Below are positions 1 to 7,047 of a stretch of DNA of 64,000 nucleotides, in pieces. The first letter of the stretch is position 1. Every line of letters starts with the position of its first letter. The position numbers and the translations under genes were made by a program. The notes beneath the pieces are model-generated. The model ran no database searches and was not told the origin of the DNA. It worked only from the letters and a program-made list of their open reading frames with translations. Source of the stretch: CAIKZZ01 sp036742455 (GTDB lineage Bacteria; Pseudomonadota; Gammaproteobacteria; Steroidobacterales; Steroidobacteraceae); assembly GCA_036742455.1 (NCBI GenBank), contig DAINQU010000014.1:1-64000 (forward strand). The letters run 5' to 3'.

Positions 1-134
1 TGCCCATGCCCATGCCCATGTGCATGCCCGACGTGCACGTTATGAGCGTGATCGTGGTGGTGTTCATGACCGTGATGATGGTCGTGATGTGTAGAGTCGG
101 TTCCGTTCTGAGACGGCGTAGCGGTGTTCGTCAT
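1..134 (-). CDS. Histidine-rich N-terminus of a probable metal-handling protein (partial)
   Basis: This reverse-strand gene starts with ATG at 134 and runs off the left edge of the window, so only about 44 residues are visible. After a short Ser/Thr/Asn-rich lead it becomes a dense series of His with Asp, Glu and Gly, ending in HGHGHG repeats. Such tails occur at the N-terminus of cation diffusion facilitator exporters, some ZIP transporters and nickel or cobalt proteins such as HypB, where they bind divalent metals. No membrane segment or catalytic motif is visible yet, so the family cannot be fixed. It is divergent from the GGDEF/EAL gene at 265, and an AT-rich palindrome lies between them. 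Metal binding is inferred from composition. Confidence 0.6.
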   Translation of the reverse strand, partial: MTNTATPSQNGTDSTHHDHHHGHEHHHDHAHNVHVGHAHGHGHG

Positions 135-176
135 GCCAGAACTCTAGGTGGGCGGCGCCTCGGATGCAAAATCTGT

Positions 177-188
177 TTATAACTATAA
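177..188. promoter_or_regulatory. AT-rich palindrome, possible Zur-like operator
   Basis: TTATA-AC-TATAA is a perfect inverted repeat with a two-base centre, inside an AT-rich patch (170-212) of an otherwise GC-rich region. It lies 43 bases upstream of the histidine-rich gene's start. Gammaproteobacterial Zur sites have TTATA/TATAA half-sites around a one-base centre, so this resembles one with altered spacing. It may equally be only an AT-rich promoter. Confidence 0.3.
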
Positions 189-264
189 CAATATCAATAG
201 TTTATAGATTACTTCTAGAAAACCGTGACAGATTGCATCGCAATGTGCTGAAGTAACGGCCACG

Positions 265-3018
265 GTGGGGGAGACCATCGGATCCAATTTGAGCGGAGCC
301 ATGGGCGGGGGCGCGATCGGGATGATAATCGCAAACGGTCTGGACGACCGCGGCTTGACCGCGTCGGACGTGCTCGCGCCGCAGTGTTGGGCCTCGCCGT
401 CCACCCGTGCTGGGTTGGGTTTGGATGTCGCGTGCACCAAAATCGCGATTGATTTGCAATCGCTGTCGCTCGCCCATGCCGACGATGTACTCCGCCGAGA
501 CCTCGAATTGCTCCGCGAAGCGACCGGCACAGACGTCGCTTTTTACGCAACCTACGACGCCGCGTGTCTGACGATTGAGTCTCTCGAGATTGCGAAAGGG
601 CTTTACGCGACCTGTACACCGGAGGCATTGCGCGGAACTCCACTCGGGGAATTGCCGTGGCTGCGGGATCGTTTGGGTCACAACCGACTCTTCGAGTTGC
701 GTGACACGTTGACGGCGCGTCGCGAGCACGCCGCCGAGGCTCAGCGCTTTGGCGAGTTGGGTATGCGCTCCGTGTTGTTGGTCGGGGTCTCAGTTCGCGG
801 TCGATCGCACGGCGTTCTCGGACTCGCCACTGGGGGACCTTGCAGCGCTTGGGATGTGAATTTTCATCTGCTCCTTAAGCTGATCGGCAGCAGTCTGGCG
901 ACCGGTTTAGAGCGGCTCGTCCTCGAGCGAGAGGTGGCTGAACTCCAGACGCGAGGGGCGTTGGCGGCTGCCTGTTCCAGTGAAGGCGTTTGGGACTATG
1001 ACGCGATTTCACGGCGCACGTGGTTTTCCCCACGTTGGAAACAAATGCTGGGCTATGCGCCCGATGACCTCGACGGCACGCCCGATTGGACCAAACTTAT
1101 CCATCCGGACGACGTTGCGAGAGTGACCGAAGCGCTGAAGGAACACGTCGCGGGTCAAACCGAGATGTTTGAGAGCACGCACCGAGTTCGCCATTGCGAT
1201 GGCGATTGGCGATGGGTTCTGTCGCGCGCGCGCGCCGACGTTCAAAACGGTGTGTTACGTCGACTGACCGGTGTGGAGCTGGACGTCACCGAGCAGCGCC
1301 TCTACGAAGATGCGCTTTTTCGGGAGAAGGAACGAGCCCAGATTACCCTTCGCGCCATTGGCGACGGTGTGATTACGACCGACGAGCATGCGCGCATCGA
1401 ATATCTTAATCCGATCGCTGAGCAGTTGACCGGCTGGAGTCTCGACGAGGCGATCGGTCGGCCGGTAGAAGAAATTTTTCGCGCATTTCATGAAGAAACG
1501 TGTGAGCCCATCGAGAGCCCATTAACCGCTGCCGTGCGCCGCGCGCGCTCCGTAAAATCGGGACGTCCCGCGTTGTTTATTCGTCGCGATGGTAATGAAC
1601 TCTACCTGCAGAGTACCGCCTCACCCATTCGAGACGGCAACGGCATCGTGATCGGTGGCGTGCTCGTATTCCACGACGTCAGCGAATCGCGCGAGCTGAA
1701 TCGGAAGCTGAATTATCACGCCAGCCACGATGCCCTGACCGGATTGGTCAACCGGCACGAATTCGAACAGCGCCTTGAGCGGGCGCTCGCCAGTGCAAAA
1801 GCACGTGAAAGCTCGTATGCCTTGTGCGTCATCGACTTGGATCAGTTCAAAATCGTCAATGACACCTGTGGCCATGGCGCTGGCGACGCGCTATTGGCTC
1901 AGGTCGGGCAGCTGTTGAAATCTAAGATTCGCTGGCGCGACACGTTGGCGCGACTTGGGGCGGATGAATTTGCCGTACTGCTGGAGGCGTGTTCACTCGA
2001 CGAAGCGCTACGAATCGCGGAAACGCTCCGAGAAGCGGTCGCAGAGCATCGCTTCCAATGGGAGGAGCGAACCTTCCGCCTGGGCACCAGTATTGGCGTG
2101 GTGCCACTGACCGGGGTCAACAACGATCCCGCTTCGGTGCTGTCGGCGGCGGATTCCGCGGCGCAAGCGGCCAAAGAACAAGGCCGGAATCGTGTTCACT
2201 GTTTTGAAGAGAACGATCTCGATTTAATGCGGCGTCGCCGTGAGATGCAATGGGCGGCACGTATTACGACGGCGTTGGAAGACGGGCGCTTTGAGCTGTA
2301 TCGCCAAGAAATTCTACCGCTGCAAATGACCGAGCACGGGCGCCACTACGAAATTTTGCTGCGAATGCGCGACGAGCAGGGCAAAGTCGTCACGCCGGAT
2401 CACTTCATCTCGGCAGCCGAGCGCTACGGCATTACGCCGTCTATCGATCGTTGGGTTGTTGAAAATACGTTCCGTTGGCTCGTTTCCGAAGCCGATGAAC
2501 GCGAAAAATTGGCTCTGTGCTCGATCAATCTGTCGGGGCAAAGCTTGGCCGACGATAAATTCTTGCCATTCGTGATCGAGCGTTTTCATCGAACCGGCAT
2601 TGACGCGCGGCGTATTTGTTTCGAAATTACCGAAACGGCCGCTATTGCCAGTTATTCGCAAGCGACGCGATTTATCCACGCTCTGCGTGAACTCGGCTGC
2701 CGATTTGCGCTGGACGATTTCGGCACTGGACTTTCGTCTTTCGGCTATCTCAAGCATTTCCCCATCGACTTCCTCAAAATCGATGGAAGTTTCGTTAAAG
2801 AGATTCTGCGAGACCCGATCGATCGCGAAATGGTGCGCTCGATCAATGAGATCGGCCATTTGACGAACAAGAAAACGATCGCGGAATTTGCAGAAAACGA
2901 AGAGATCATCGCCATGTTGCGCGATTTGGGTGTCGATTACGCGCAAGGTTACGGAGTCGGGCACCCGCAGCGCATTCAGGCAACCTCAGTGGACTCCGCG
3001 TTCAGTCCCGATCGTTAA
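265..3018 (+). CDS. GAF-PAS-PAS-GGDEF-EAL cyclic-di-GMP signalling protein
   Basis: This is a large cytoplasmic sensor that probably makes and/or degrades cyclic-di-GMP. The order is a GAF-like region (about residues 70-220), two PAS/PAC domains (about 235-350 and 355-480), GGDEF (about 485-650) and EAL (about 655-905). No membrane segment is evident. The GGDEF signature is degenerate, RLGADEF at 563-569 (GADEF for GGDEF), so cyclase activity is doubtful. The EAL signature is EIL at 696-698, and DDFGTG at 817-822 is intact, so phosphodiesterase activity is plausible. The start is uncertain: GTG at 265 is shown, ATG at 301 is in frame, and neither has a convincing ribosome site. The first 60 residues match no domain I know. 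Confidence 0.85.
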   Translation: MGETIGSNLSGAMGGGAIGMIIANGLDDRGLTASDVLAPQCWASPSTRAGLGLDVACTKIAIDLQSLSLAHADDVLRRDLELLREATGTDVAFYATYDAACLTIESLEIAKGLYATCTPEALRGTPLGELPWLRDRLGHNRLFELRDTLTARREHAAEAQRFGELGMRSVLLVGVSVRGRSHGVLGLATGGPCSAWDVNFHLLLKLIGSSLATGLERLVLEREVAELQTRGALAAACSSEGVWDYDAISRRTWFSPRWKQMLGYAPDDLDGTPDWTKLIHPDDVARVTEALKEHVAGQTEMFESTHRVRHCDGDWRWVLSRARADVQNGVLRRLTGVELDVTEQRLYEDALFREKERAQITLRAIGDGVITTDEHARIEYLNPIAEQLTGWSLDEAIGRPVEEIFRAFHEETCEPIESPLTAAVRRARSVKSGRPALFIRRDGNELYLQSTASPIRDGNGIVIGGVLVFHDVSESRELNRKLNYHASHDALTGLVNRHEFEQRLERALASAKARESSYALCVIDLDQFKIVNDTCGHGAGDALLAQVGQLLKSKIRWRDTLARLGADEFAVLLEACSLDEALRIAETLREAVAEHRFQWEERTFRLGTSIGVVPLTGVNNDPASVLSAADSAAQAAKEQGRNRVHCFEENDLDLMRRRREMQWAARITTALEDGRFELYRQEILPLQMTEHGRHYEILLRMRDEQGKVVTPDHFISAAERYGITPSIDRWVVENTFRWLVSEADEREKLALCSINLSGQSLADDKFLPFVIERFHRTGIDARRICFEITETAAIASYSQATRFIHALRELGCRFALDDFGTGLSSFGYLKHFPIDFLKIDGSFVKEILRDPIDREMVRSINEIGHLTNKKTIAEFAENEEIIAMLRDLGVDYAQGYGVGHPQRIQATSVDSAFSPDR

Positions 3019-3042
3019 GTAAATAGACGGTCCAGATTTTTA

Positions 3043-3891
3043 CTAGGCCACAGACAAACGCATCGACAGATCGACTGCGCGGACGTGCTTCGTGATTGCG
3101 CCGATCGAGATGAAGTCGACCCCAGTTTCGGCGACGGCACGCAGCGTATCCACATCAATGCCGCCCGACGCCTCTAGGCCTAGCGGCCGCGAGCGCGAGC
3201 GATTACGGGTGACGGCGGTTCGTAAATCATCAAGGCTGAATTCATCCAGAAGTGCCATGTCGGCATCGGCTGCGAAGGCTTGATCGAGTTCTTCCAACGT
3301 TTCCACTTCGACTTCGACAGGAATCGATGGGGAGAGATGACGGGCCGCGGCGACGGCTGCGGCAATCGATCCCGCGGCCGCAATATGGTTCTCTTTAATC
3401 AGAATGCCGTCGTAAAGGCCCATCCGGTGATTGCGCCCGCCACCGCAACGTACGGCATATTTCTGAGCTTGACGTAATCCGGGTAACGTCTTGCGTGTGT
3501 CTAAAATTCGGCAGCCGGTGCCTTCAACGATCGCCGTATACCGGCGAGCAGCGGTTGCAGTCCCCGACAGGGTCTGTAACAAATTGAGGGCGCTACGCTC
3601 CCCGGTCAATAGGGCGCGAGCCGGGCCATCCACTTCAAACAAACACTGGCCGGCATGAATGGCGTCGCCGTCTTCAGCGTGCCACCGTACGATGAGGGTC
3701 GGATCGAGCGCAGCATAGACCGCGTCGACGTACGTGCGGCCGCACATCACAGCATCTTCCCGCGTGATAACGCGGGCGTGGCCGCGCGCCTCCGCAGGCA
3801 CGAGCTGCGCGGTTAAGTCGCCTTCGCCGATATCCTCAGCAAGGCAACGGGCAACAACTTGTTCAACGTCGGGGGGGGGAGTATGGCTCAT
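3043..3891 (-). CDS. nadC: Nicotinate-nucleotide pyrophosphorylase (carboxylating)
   Basis: NadC converts quinolinate and PRPP to nicotinate mononucleotide, CO2 and pyrophosphate in de novo NAD synthesis. The 282 residues match the usual length. Family signatures are present: EDIGEGDLT near the N-terminus, LNLLQTLSGTAT, the DTRKTLPGLR substrate-binding stretch, GGGRNHRMGLYDGILIKENH, and the C-terminal EASGGI and SIGAIT segments that form the phosphate site. No nadA or nadB is nearby. Codons 5-7 are three CCC proline codons, making a nine-C tract right after the start. The gene lies downstream of the PuuD-like gene on the same strand, but two strong hairpins separate them, so it probably has its own promoter. 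Confidence 0.95.
   Translation of the reverse strand: MSHTPPPDVEQVVARCLAEDIGEGDLTAQLVPAEARGHARVITREDAVMCGRTYVDAVYAALDPTLIVRWHAEDGDAIHAGQCLFEVDGPARALLTGERSALNLLQTLSGTATAARRYTAIVEGTGCRILDTRKTLPGLRQAQKYAVRCGGGRNHRMGLYDGILIKENHIAAAGSIAAAVAAARHLSPSIPVEVEVETLEELDQAFAADADMALLDEFSLDDLRTAVTRNRSRSRPLGLEASGGIDVDTLRAVAETGVDFISIGAITKHVRAVDLSMRLSVA
3871..3879. repeat. Nine-base G/C homopolymer inside the start of nadC
   Basis: Nine consecutive G on the + strand (C on the coding strand) encode Pro5-Pro7 of NadC, 12 bases after its ATG. Tracts of this length are prone to slipped-strand changes; gain or loss of one base would frameshift the gene almost at once. The tract is in frame here. Confidence 0.75.
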
Positions 3892-3934
3892 CCGGATAGG
3901 TTACCCGGACCGCCGCGAAACATCACCGGGGAAG

Positions 3935-3957
3935 CCCCAACCGAGGATCGGTTGGGG
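3935..3957. terminator. Perfect 9-bp hairpin between PuuD-like gene and nadC
   Basis: CCCCAACCG, loop AGGAT, CGGTTGGGG form a perfect 9-bp stem. No T-run follows on either strand, so it is not a canonical intrinsic terminator. It may still stop or protect transcripts from the PuuD-like gene, or form part of the nadC leader. Confidence 0.4.
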
Positions 3958-3962
3958 TCCCA

Positions 3963-3993
3963 TGTCTGGCGCGCCGAAGGGGCGCGCCAGACA
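3963..3993 (-). terminator. Perfect 13-bp hairpin just after the PuuD-like stop codon
   Basis: TGTCTGGCGCGCC, loop GAAGG, GGCGCGCCAGACA form a perfect 13-bp, GC-rich stem. It begins seven bases after the stop of the reverse-strand gene ending at 4000, the position expected of a terminator or 3'-end stabiliser. The poly-U tail is missing, so the role is inferred from position and strength. Confidence 0.5.
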
Positions 3994-3999
3994 CATTCT

Positions 4000-4584
4000 T
4001 CAGAACGGCAGACCGTGGTTCTGACCGCCCATGCACATCAGCATCGGGATCGAAAGGAGGAAGTTGGTGCGCGAGGCGAGCAAGGCCACACGGCGCGCCG
4101 TGGCTTTCTCGGCATCCGTGGCGGCAACCAAGCCCAACACTTTCTTCTGGTTCGGCCAGATCAGGACCCACACGTTGAACAGCATGACGGTGCCGAGCCA
4201 CGCGCCGACACCGATCACTCGCGAGCCTTCAGCCAGCGTGAACGCCTTCAGCAAGACGCCGGTGTGCGTCAGATAAGCCGCGCCCGTCAGCCAAGTGACG
4301 ACGGCGGCCCAACGGAACCACAGCAAGGCGCGGGGAGCGATGTACTTCGAAATACCGGCGCCGCCTGGGCCGCCTTGATCGGCAGCGGCGGCCGCCAAGC
4401 CCGGTACCTGGACGACGTTGAAGTAGTACAGCAACCCGATCCACATGACACCCGCCATGATGTGCAGCCAACGGGTCACAGCGAGGTGATTGAAGTCCAA
4501 GTTGCCTGTTAGGAAGTAGGCGATCGCGAACGCCAGCACAAGGCCGGCGACGATCGAGCCTTTGATGGTATTGAGCGGATTCAT
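4000..4584 (-). CDS. PuuD/urate-oxidase N-terminal-type membrane protein
   Basis: This 194-residue integral membrane protein has about four to five hydrophobic segments. Phrases such as WLHIMAGVMWIGLLYYFN and APRALLWFRW match the membrane domain of the PuuD (DUF989, urate oxidase N-terminal) family. In full-length PuuD this domain is fused to a cytochrome c domain; here there is no CxxCH and the protein ends after the membrane part. No other purine degradation gene is nearby, so urate oxidation should not be assumed. His and Trp in the first core helix could hold haem. ATG at 4584 has a GGGG-type ribosome site rather far upstream. Two strong hairpins follow the stop. Confidence 0.75.
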   Translation of the reverse strand: MNPLNTIKGSIVAGLVLAFAIAYFLTGNLDFNHLAVTRWLHIMAGVMWIGLLYYFNVVQVPGLAAAAADQGGPGGAGISKYIAPRALLWFRWAAVVTWLTGAAYLTHTGVLLKAFTLAEGSRVIGVGAWLGTVMLFNVWVLIWPNQKKVLGLVAATDAEKATARRVALLASRTNFLLSIPMLMCMGGQNHGLPF

Positions 4585-4718
4585 TGGTGTATTAACCCCT
4601 TGAGAGATGGATTTGCGGTAACGGTGACCCTTCCCGCCTTGCTTAGGTAGAATAGGTGTTTACCGCAACCCCTTCAACCCGGGCGCTGTTCCGCGCTTTG
4701 GCTCGGATTTCCTTGAAA

Positions 4719-4922
4719 ATGAATTCCTTAAGCCCCAAATCACCGTGCGTCGGCATCTGTAGCCTCGGATCCGACGGTTGGTGCATTGGCTGTTTTCGGA
4801 CGCTCGAGGAAATTACCGGGTGGCTGAAGATGGATCCGGCACGCCGTTGGGCCGTGGTCCAGGCAGCGCAGGAGCGACAAGCCCGGATTCCGGCGCCGAT
4901 CGTTCCGTCAATCGAACAGTAA
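4719..4922 (+). CDS. DUF1289 family Cys-rich small protein
   Basis: This small protein of 67 residues starts at ATG 4719 and has the DUF1289 pattern: SPCVGICSLG, then WCIGCFRTLEEITGW. The CxxxC and CxxC cysteines suggest a metal or iron-sulfur site, though no function is established that I can name. A longer in-frame start at 4656 exists, but the family usually begins just before the SPC motif. It ends 18 bases before the GTG of the glutaredoxin gene on the same strand, so the two probably form an operon. Pairing with an iron-sulfur-handling glutaredoxin fits a link to thiol or Fe-S metabolism, which is inference. Confidence 0.75.
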   Translation: MNSLSPKSPCVGICSLGSDGWCIGCFRTLEEITGWLKMDPARRWAVVQAAQERQARIPAPIVPSIEQ

Positions 4923-4940
4923 CTATTGGAGTGTCAGATC

Positions 4941-5270
4941 GTGAGTGAGACTACCGTCGCCGAGCGTATTCAGGCCCATTTAGGCGCTGCCCCCGTCGTA
5001 CTGTTCATGAAAGGCACACCGGATTTCCCGCAGTGTGGGTTTTCGGCGCAGGCAGTGGCGGCACTGAACGCGTGCCAAGCGAACTTTCATGCCGTCAACA
5101 TCTTCGAGGATCCGGAGTTGCGCGAAGCGCTGAAGCGGCATTCGAATTGGCCCACGTACCCACAGCTATACCTGAAGGGCGAATTGCTGGGCGGTTGCGA
5201 TATCGCCCTGCAGATGTACCACTCGGGCGAATTGAAGCAAGTGCTTGATGAGGCGGGTGCCGTCCGCTAA
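4941..5270 (+). CDS. grxD: Monothiol glutaredoxin (Grx4 type)
   Basis: This protein of about 109 residues is a single-domain monothiol glutaredoxin, the class that binds a glutathione-ligated [2Fe-2S] cluster and serves Fe-S delivery and iron sensing. The active site is CGFS within FPQCGFSAQAV, preceded by VVLFMKGTPDFP. WPTYPQLYLKGELLGGCD carries the cis-Pro glutathione-binding site. The GTG at 4941 is preferred over an in-frame TTG at 4926 because GGAG at 4928-4931 sits nine bases before it and the family starts near this point. The TAA stop abuts the stop of the convergent rnt gene with no bases between. Confidence 0.93.
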   Translation: MSETTVAERIQAHLGAAPVVLFMKGTPDFPQCGFSAQAVAALNACQANFHAVNIFEDPELREALKRHSNWPTYPQLYLKGELLGGCDIALQMYHSGELKQVLDEAGAVR

Positions 5271-5987
5271 TCAGCCGTCTTCGGGCTCCGGTGACGGCTC
5301 CATGTGGCCGTCACTGGCGGACTCTTTAATTTCGCCCTTCTCCAGTGCGCGTGCCATCCGTCGGCGTGCCAGATCGTAGATCGGCTTGAATTGATTACAG
5401 GCGTCGCAGAAAAGGTCTGCCGTCTGTTCAGCGTCATAACGTGCGGAATGGGCAGATTCTCGGTCCCATTCCAGACCCGCAGCGACCACAGCCTTCGATA
5501 ACACGGTCTGCCCGTACGCGACGCCGGCCACCGTGGCGGTGTCGAAGCAACTGAAGGGGTGGAACGGGTTGCGTTTGATCCCTGTGCGTGCAATCGCCGC
5601 ATTCAAAAACGCCAGATCAAAGGCGGCGTTGTGGCCAACGAGAATGGCGCGCGTGCAGCCCGTCTCTTTGATCGCCGTTCGCACTTCTTTGAACAGCCGA
5701 CCCAACGCGTCGCGCTCCGGCAGCGCTGGGCGTAAAGGATGATGTGGGTCGATGCCGTTTACCGCCAACGACGCCGGATCCATGCGTGCGCCCGGGAATG
5801 GCTGCACGTGAAAGCGCCAGGTTTCCGATCGGCGCAACATGCCATCCGGATCGAGCGTCAGGATGACGCCGGCTATCTCCAGTAATGCGTCCGTCGCCGC
5901 ATGAAACCCGCCCGTTTCCACGTCAACGACCACCGGCAAGAAGCCGCGGAACCGTTCCTTCATCTCGTAGTGGTCGTTCATCGTCAT
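5271..5987 (-). CDS. rnt: Ribonuclease T
   Basis: RNase T is a DEDD-family 3'-5' exonuclease that trims tRNA and other stable RNA ends. The sequence shows the ExoI VVVDVETGGFH motif, a LVGHNAAFDLAFLN motif, and HSARYDAEQTADLF, which supplies the last catalytic Asp and His, so the DEDDh set appears complete. The start at 5987 gives 238 residues, slightly longer than usual because of a charged C-terminal tail (ESASDGHMEPSPEPEDG). ATG at 5981 is the alternative. A longer reading frame upstream runs into pyrC and is not the natural start. It overlaps no gene but begins eight bases after the pyrC stop, making it the last gene of the M17 peptidase-pyrC-rnt operon. Confidence 0.93.
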   Translation of the reverse strand: MTMNDHYEMKERFRGFLPVVVDVETGGFHAATDALLEIAGVILTLDPDGMLRRSETWRFHVQPFPGARMDPASLAVNGIDPHHPLRPALPERDALGRLFKEVRTAIKETGCTRAILVGHNAAFDLAFLNAAIARTGIKRNPFHPFSCFDTATVAGVAYGQTVLSKAVVAAGLEWDRESAHSARYDAEQTADLFCDACNQFKPIYDLARRRMARALEKGEIKESASDGHMEPSPEPEDG

Positions 5988-5994
5988 CCGTTCA

Positions 5995-7035
5995 TCAGTT
6001 GGAAGCGTCGTGCAAGGTCCAAGCGATCGATTCGCCGGCGCGGAAGGGTACCAGTTCGTGATCGCCAAAGTCGTAGCTTGCAGGCGGCGACCACGGTTCG
6101 CGTGTCAGCGTGATGCGGTCGGCGTTTCGCGGCAAGCCGTAGAAATCCGCGCCGTGCAGGCTTGCAAATCCTTCGAGCTTGTCCAGCGCCCCGGCGTGAT
6201 CGAATGCCTCTGCATACAGTTCGATCCCGGCATGCGCCGAATAAATGCCCGCGCAGCCACAAGCGGCTTCCTTCGTATGACGCGCGTGGGGGGCGCTGTC
6301 AGTGCCGAGGAAGAACTGAGGGTTACCGGACACGGCGGCGGAGACGAGTGCTGTACGGTGCACCTCGCGTTTCAGCACCGGCAGACAGTAGTGGTGAGGG
6401 CGAATACCGCCTTGGAACAGCGCGTTGCGATTCAGTAGGAGGTGTTGCGGCGTAATGGTGGCGGCCACGCGCGGGCCGGCAGATTGCACGAACTCCACGG
6501 CCTCACGCGTTGTGACGTGTTCAAAGACGATCCGAAGCATGGGGAATCGGTCACGCACAGGCACCAGTACCCGATCAATGAAGACAGCCTCCCGGTCAAA
6601 CACGTCGACCGCAGGGTCCGTGGACTCCCCGTGCACCAGTAGCGGCAAATCGTGAGCCTCTAACGCCTCGAGCGCGGCATAGGCTCGCTCGAGACCCGTG
6701 ACCCCCGCGTCAGAGTTCGTCGTAGCGCCGGCAGGGTAGTACTTCACCGCTTGAACGAATCCACTGGCCTTGGCGCGGGCGATTTCATCGGCCGTGGTGC
6801 CATCGGTCAAATACAGCGCCATGAGCGGCTGAAAACGACTCCCCGCCGGTAGCGCTGCAAGAATGCGCGCGCGATAGTCAGCCGCCGCGGCCACGGTGGT
6901 TACGGGCGGTTTGAGATTCGGCATCACCATGGCGCGCCCGAATCGTTGCGCCGTATGGGCGACGACGGCACTGAGTGAGGCACCGTCGCGTAAATGGAGG
7001 TGCCAATCATCCGGTCGAAGTATCGAAATCTTCAT
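5995..7035 (-). CDS. pyrC: Dihydroorotase
   Basis: PyrC cyclises carbamoyl-aspartate to dihydroorotate in pyrimidine synthesis. At 346 residues it belongs to the E. coli-like homodimeric class. All active-site motifs can be read: HxH in DWHLHLRDG, the carboxylated lysine in AVKYYPAGATTNS, metal histidines in LLVHGES and VFEHVTT, and the catalytic Asp in LGTDSAPH. A textbook AAGGAGG ribosome site lies upstream of ATG 7035 and overlaps the stop of the upstream peptidase gene, so translation of the two is likely coupled. No other pyrimidine biosynthesis gene is present in the window. Confidence 0.96.
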   Translation of the reverse strand: MKISILRPDDWHLHLRDGASLSAVVAHTAQRFGRAMVMPNLKPPVTTVAAAADYRARILAALPAGSRFQPLMALYLTDGTTADEIARAKASGFVQAVKYYPAGATTNSDAGVTGLERAYAALEALEAHDLPLLVHGESTDPAVDVFDREAVFIDRVLVPVRDRFPMLRIVFEHVTTREAVEFVQSAGPRVAATITPQHLLLNRNALFQGGIRPHHYCLPVLKREVHRTALVSAAVSGNPQFFLGTDSAPHARHTKEAACGCAGIYSAHAGIELYAEAFDHAGALDKLEGFASLHGADFYGLPRNADRITLTREPWSPPASYDFGDHELVPFRAGESIAWTLHDASN

Positions 7036-7047
7036 GTGGGCGCCTCC

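Noticed and set aside
183..530. A 115-codon reverse-strand frame before the GGDEF/EAL gene
   Set aside because: Ser/Pro-rich without family match and antisense to the GAF region; a shadow.
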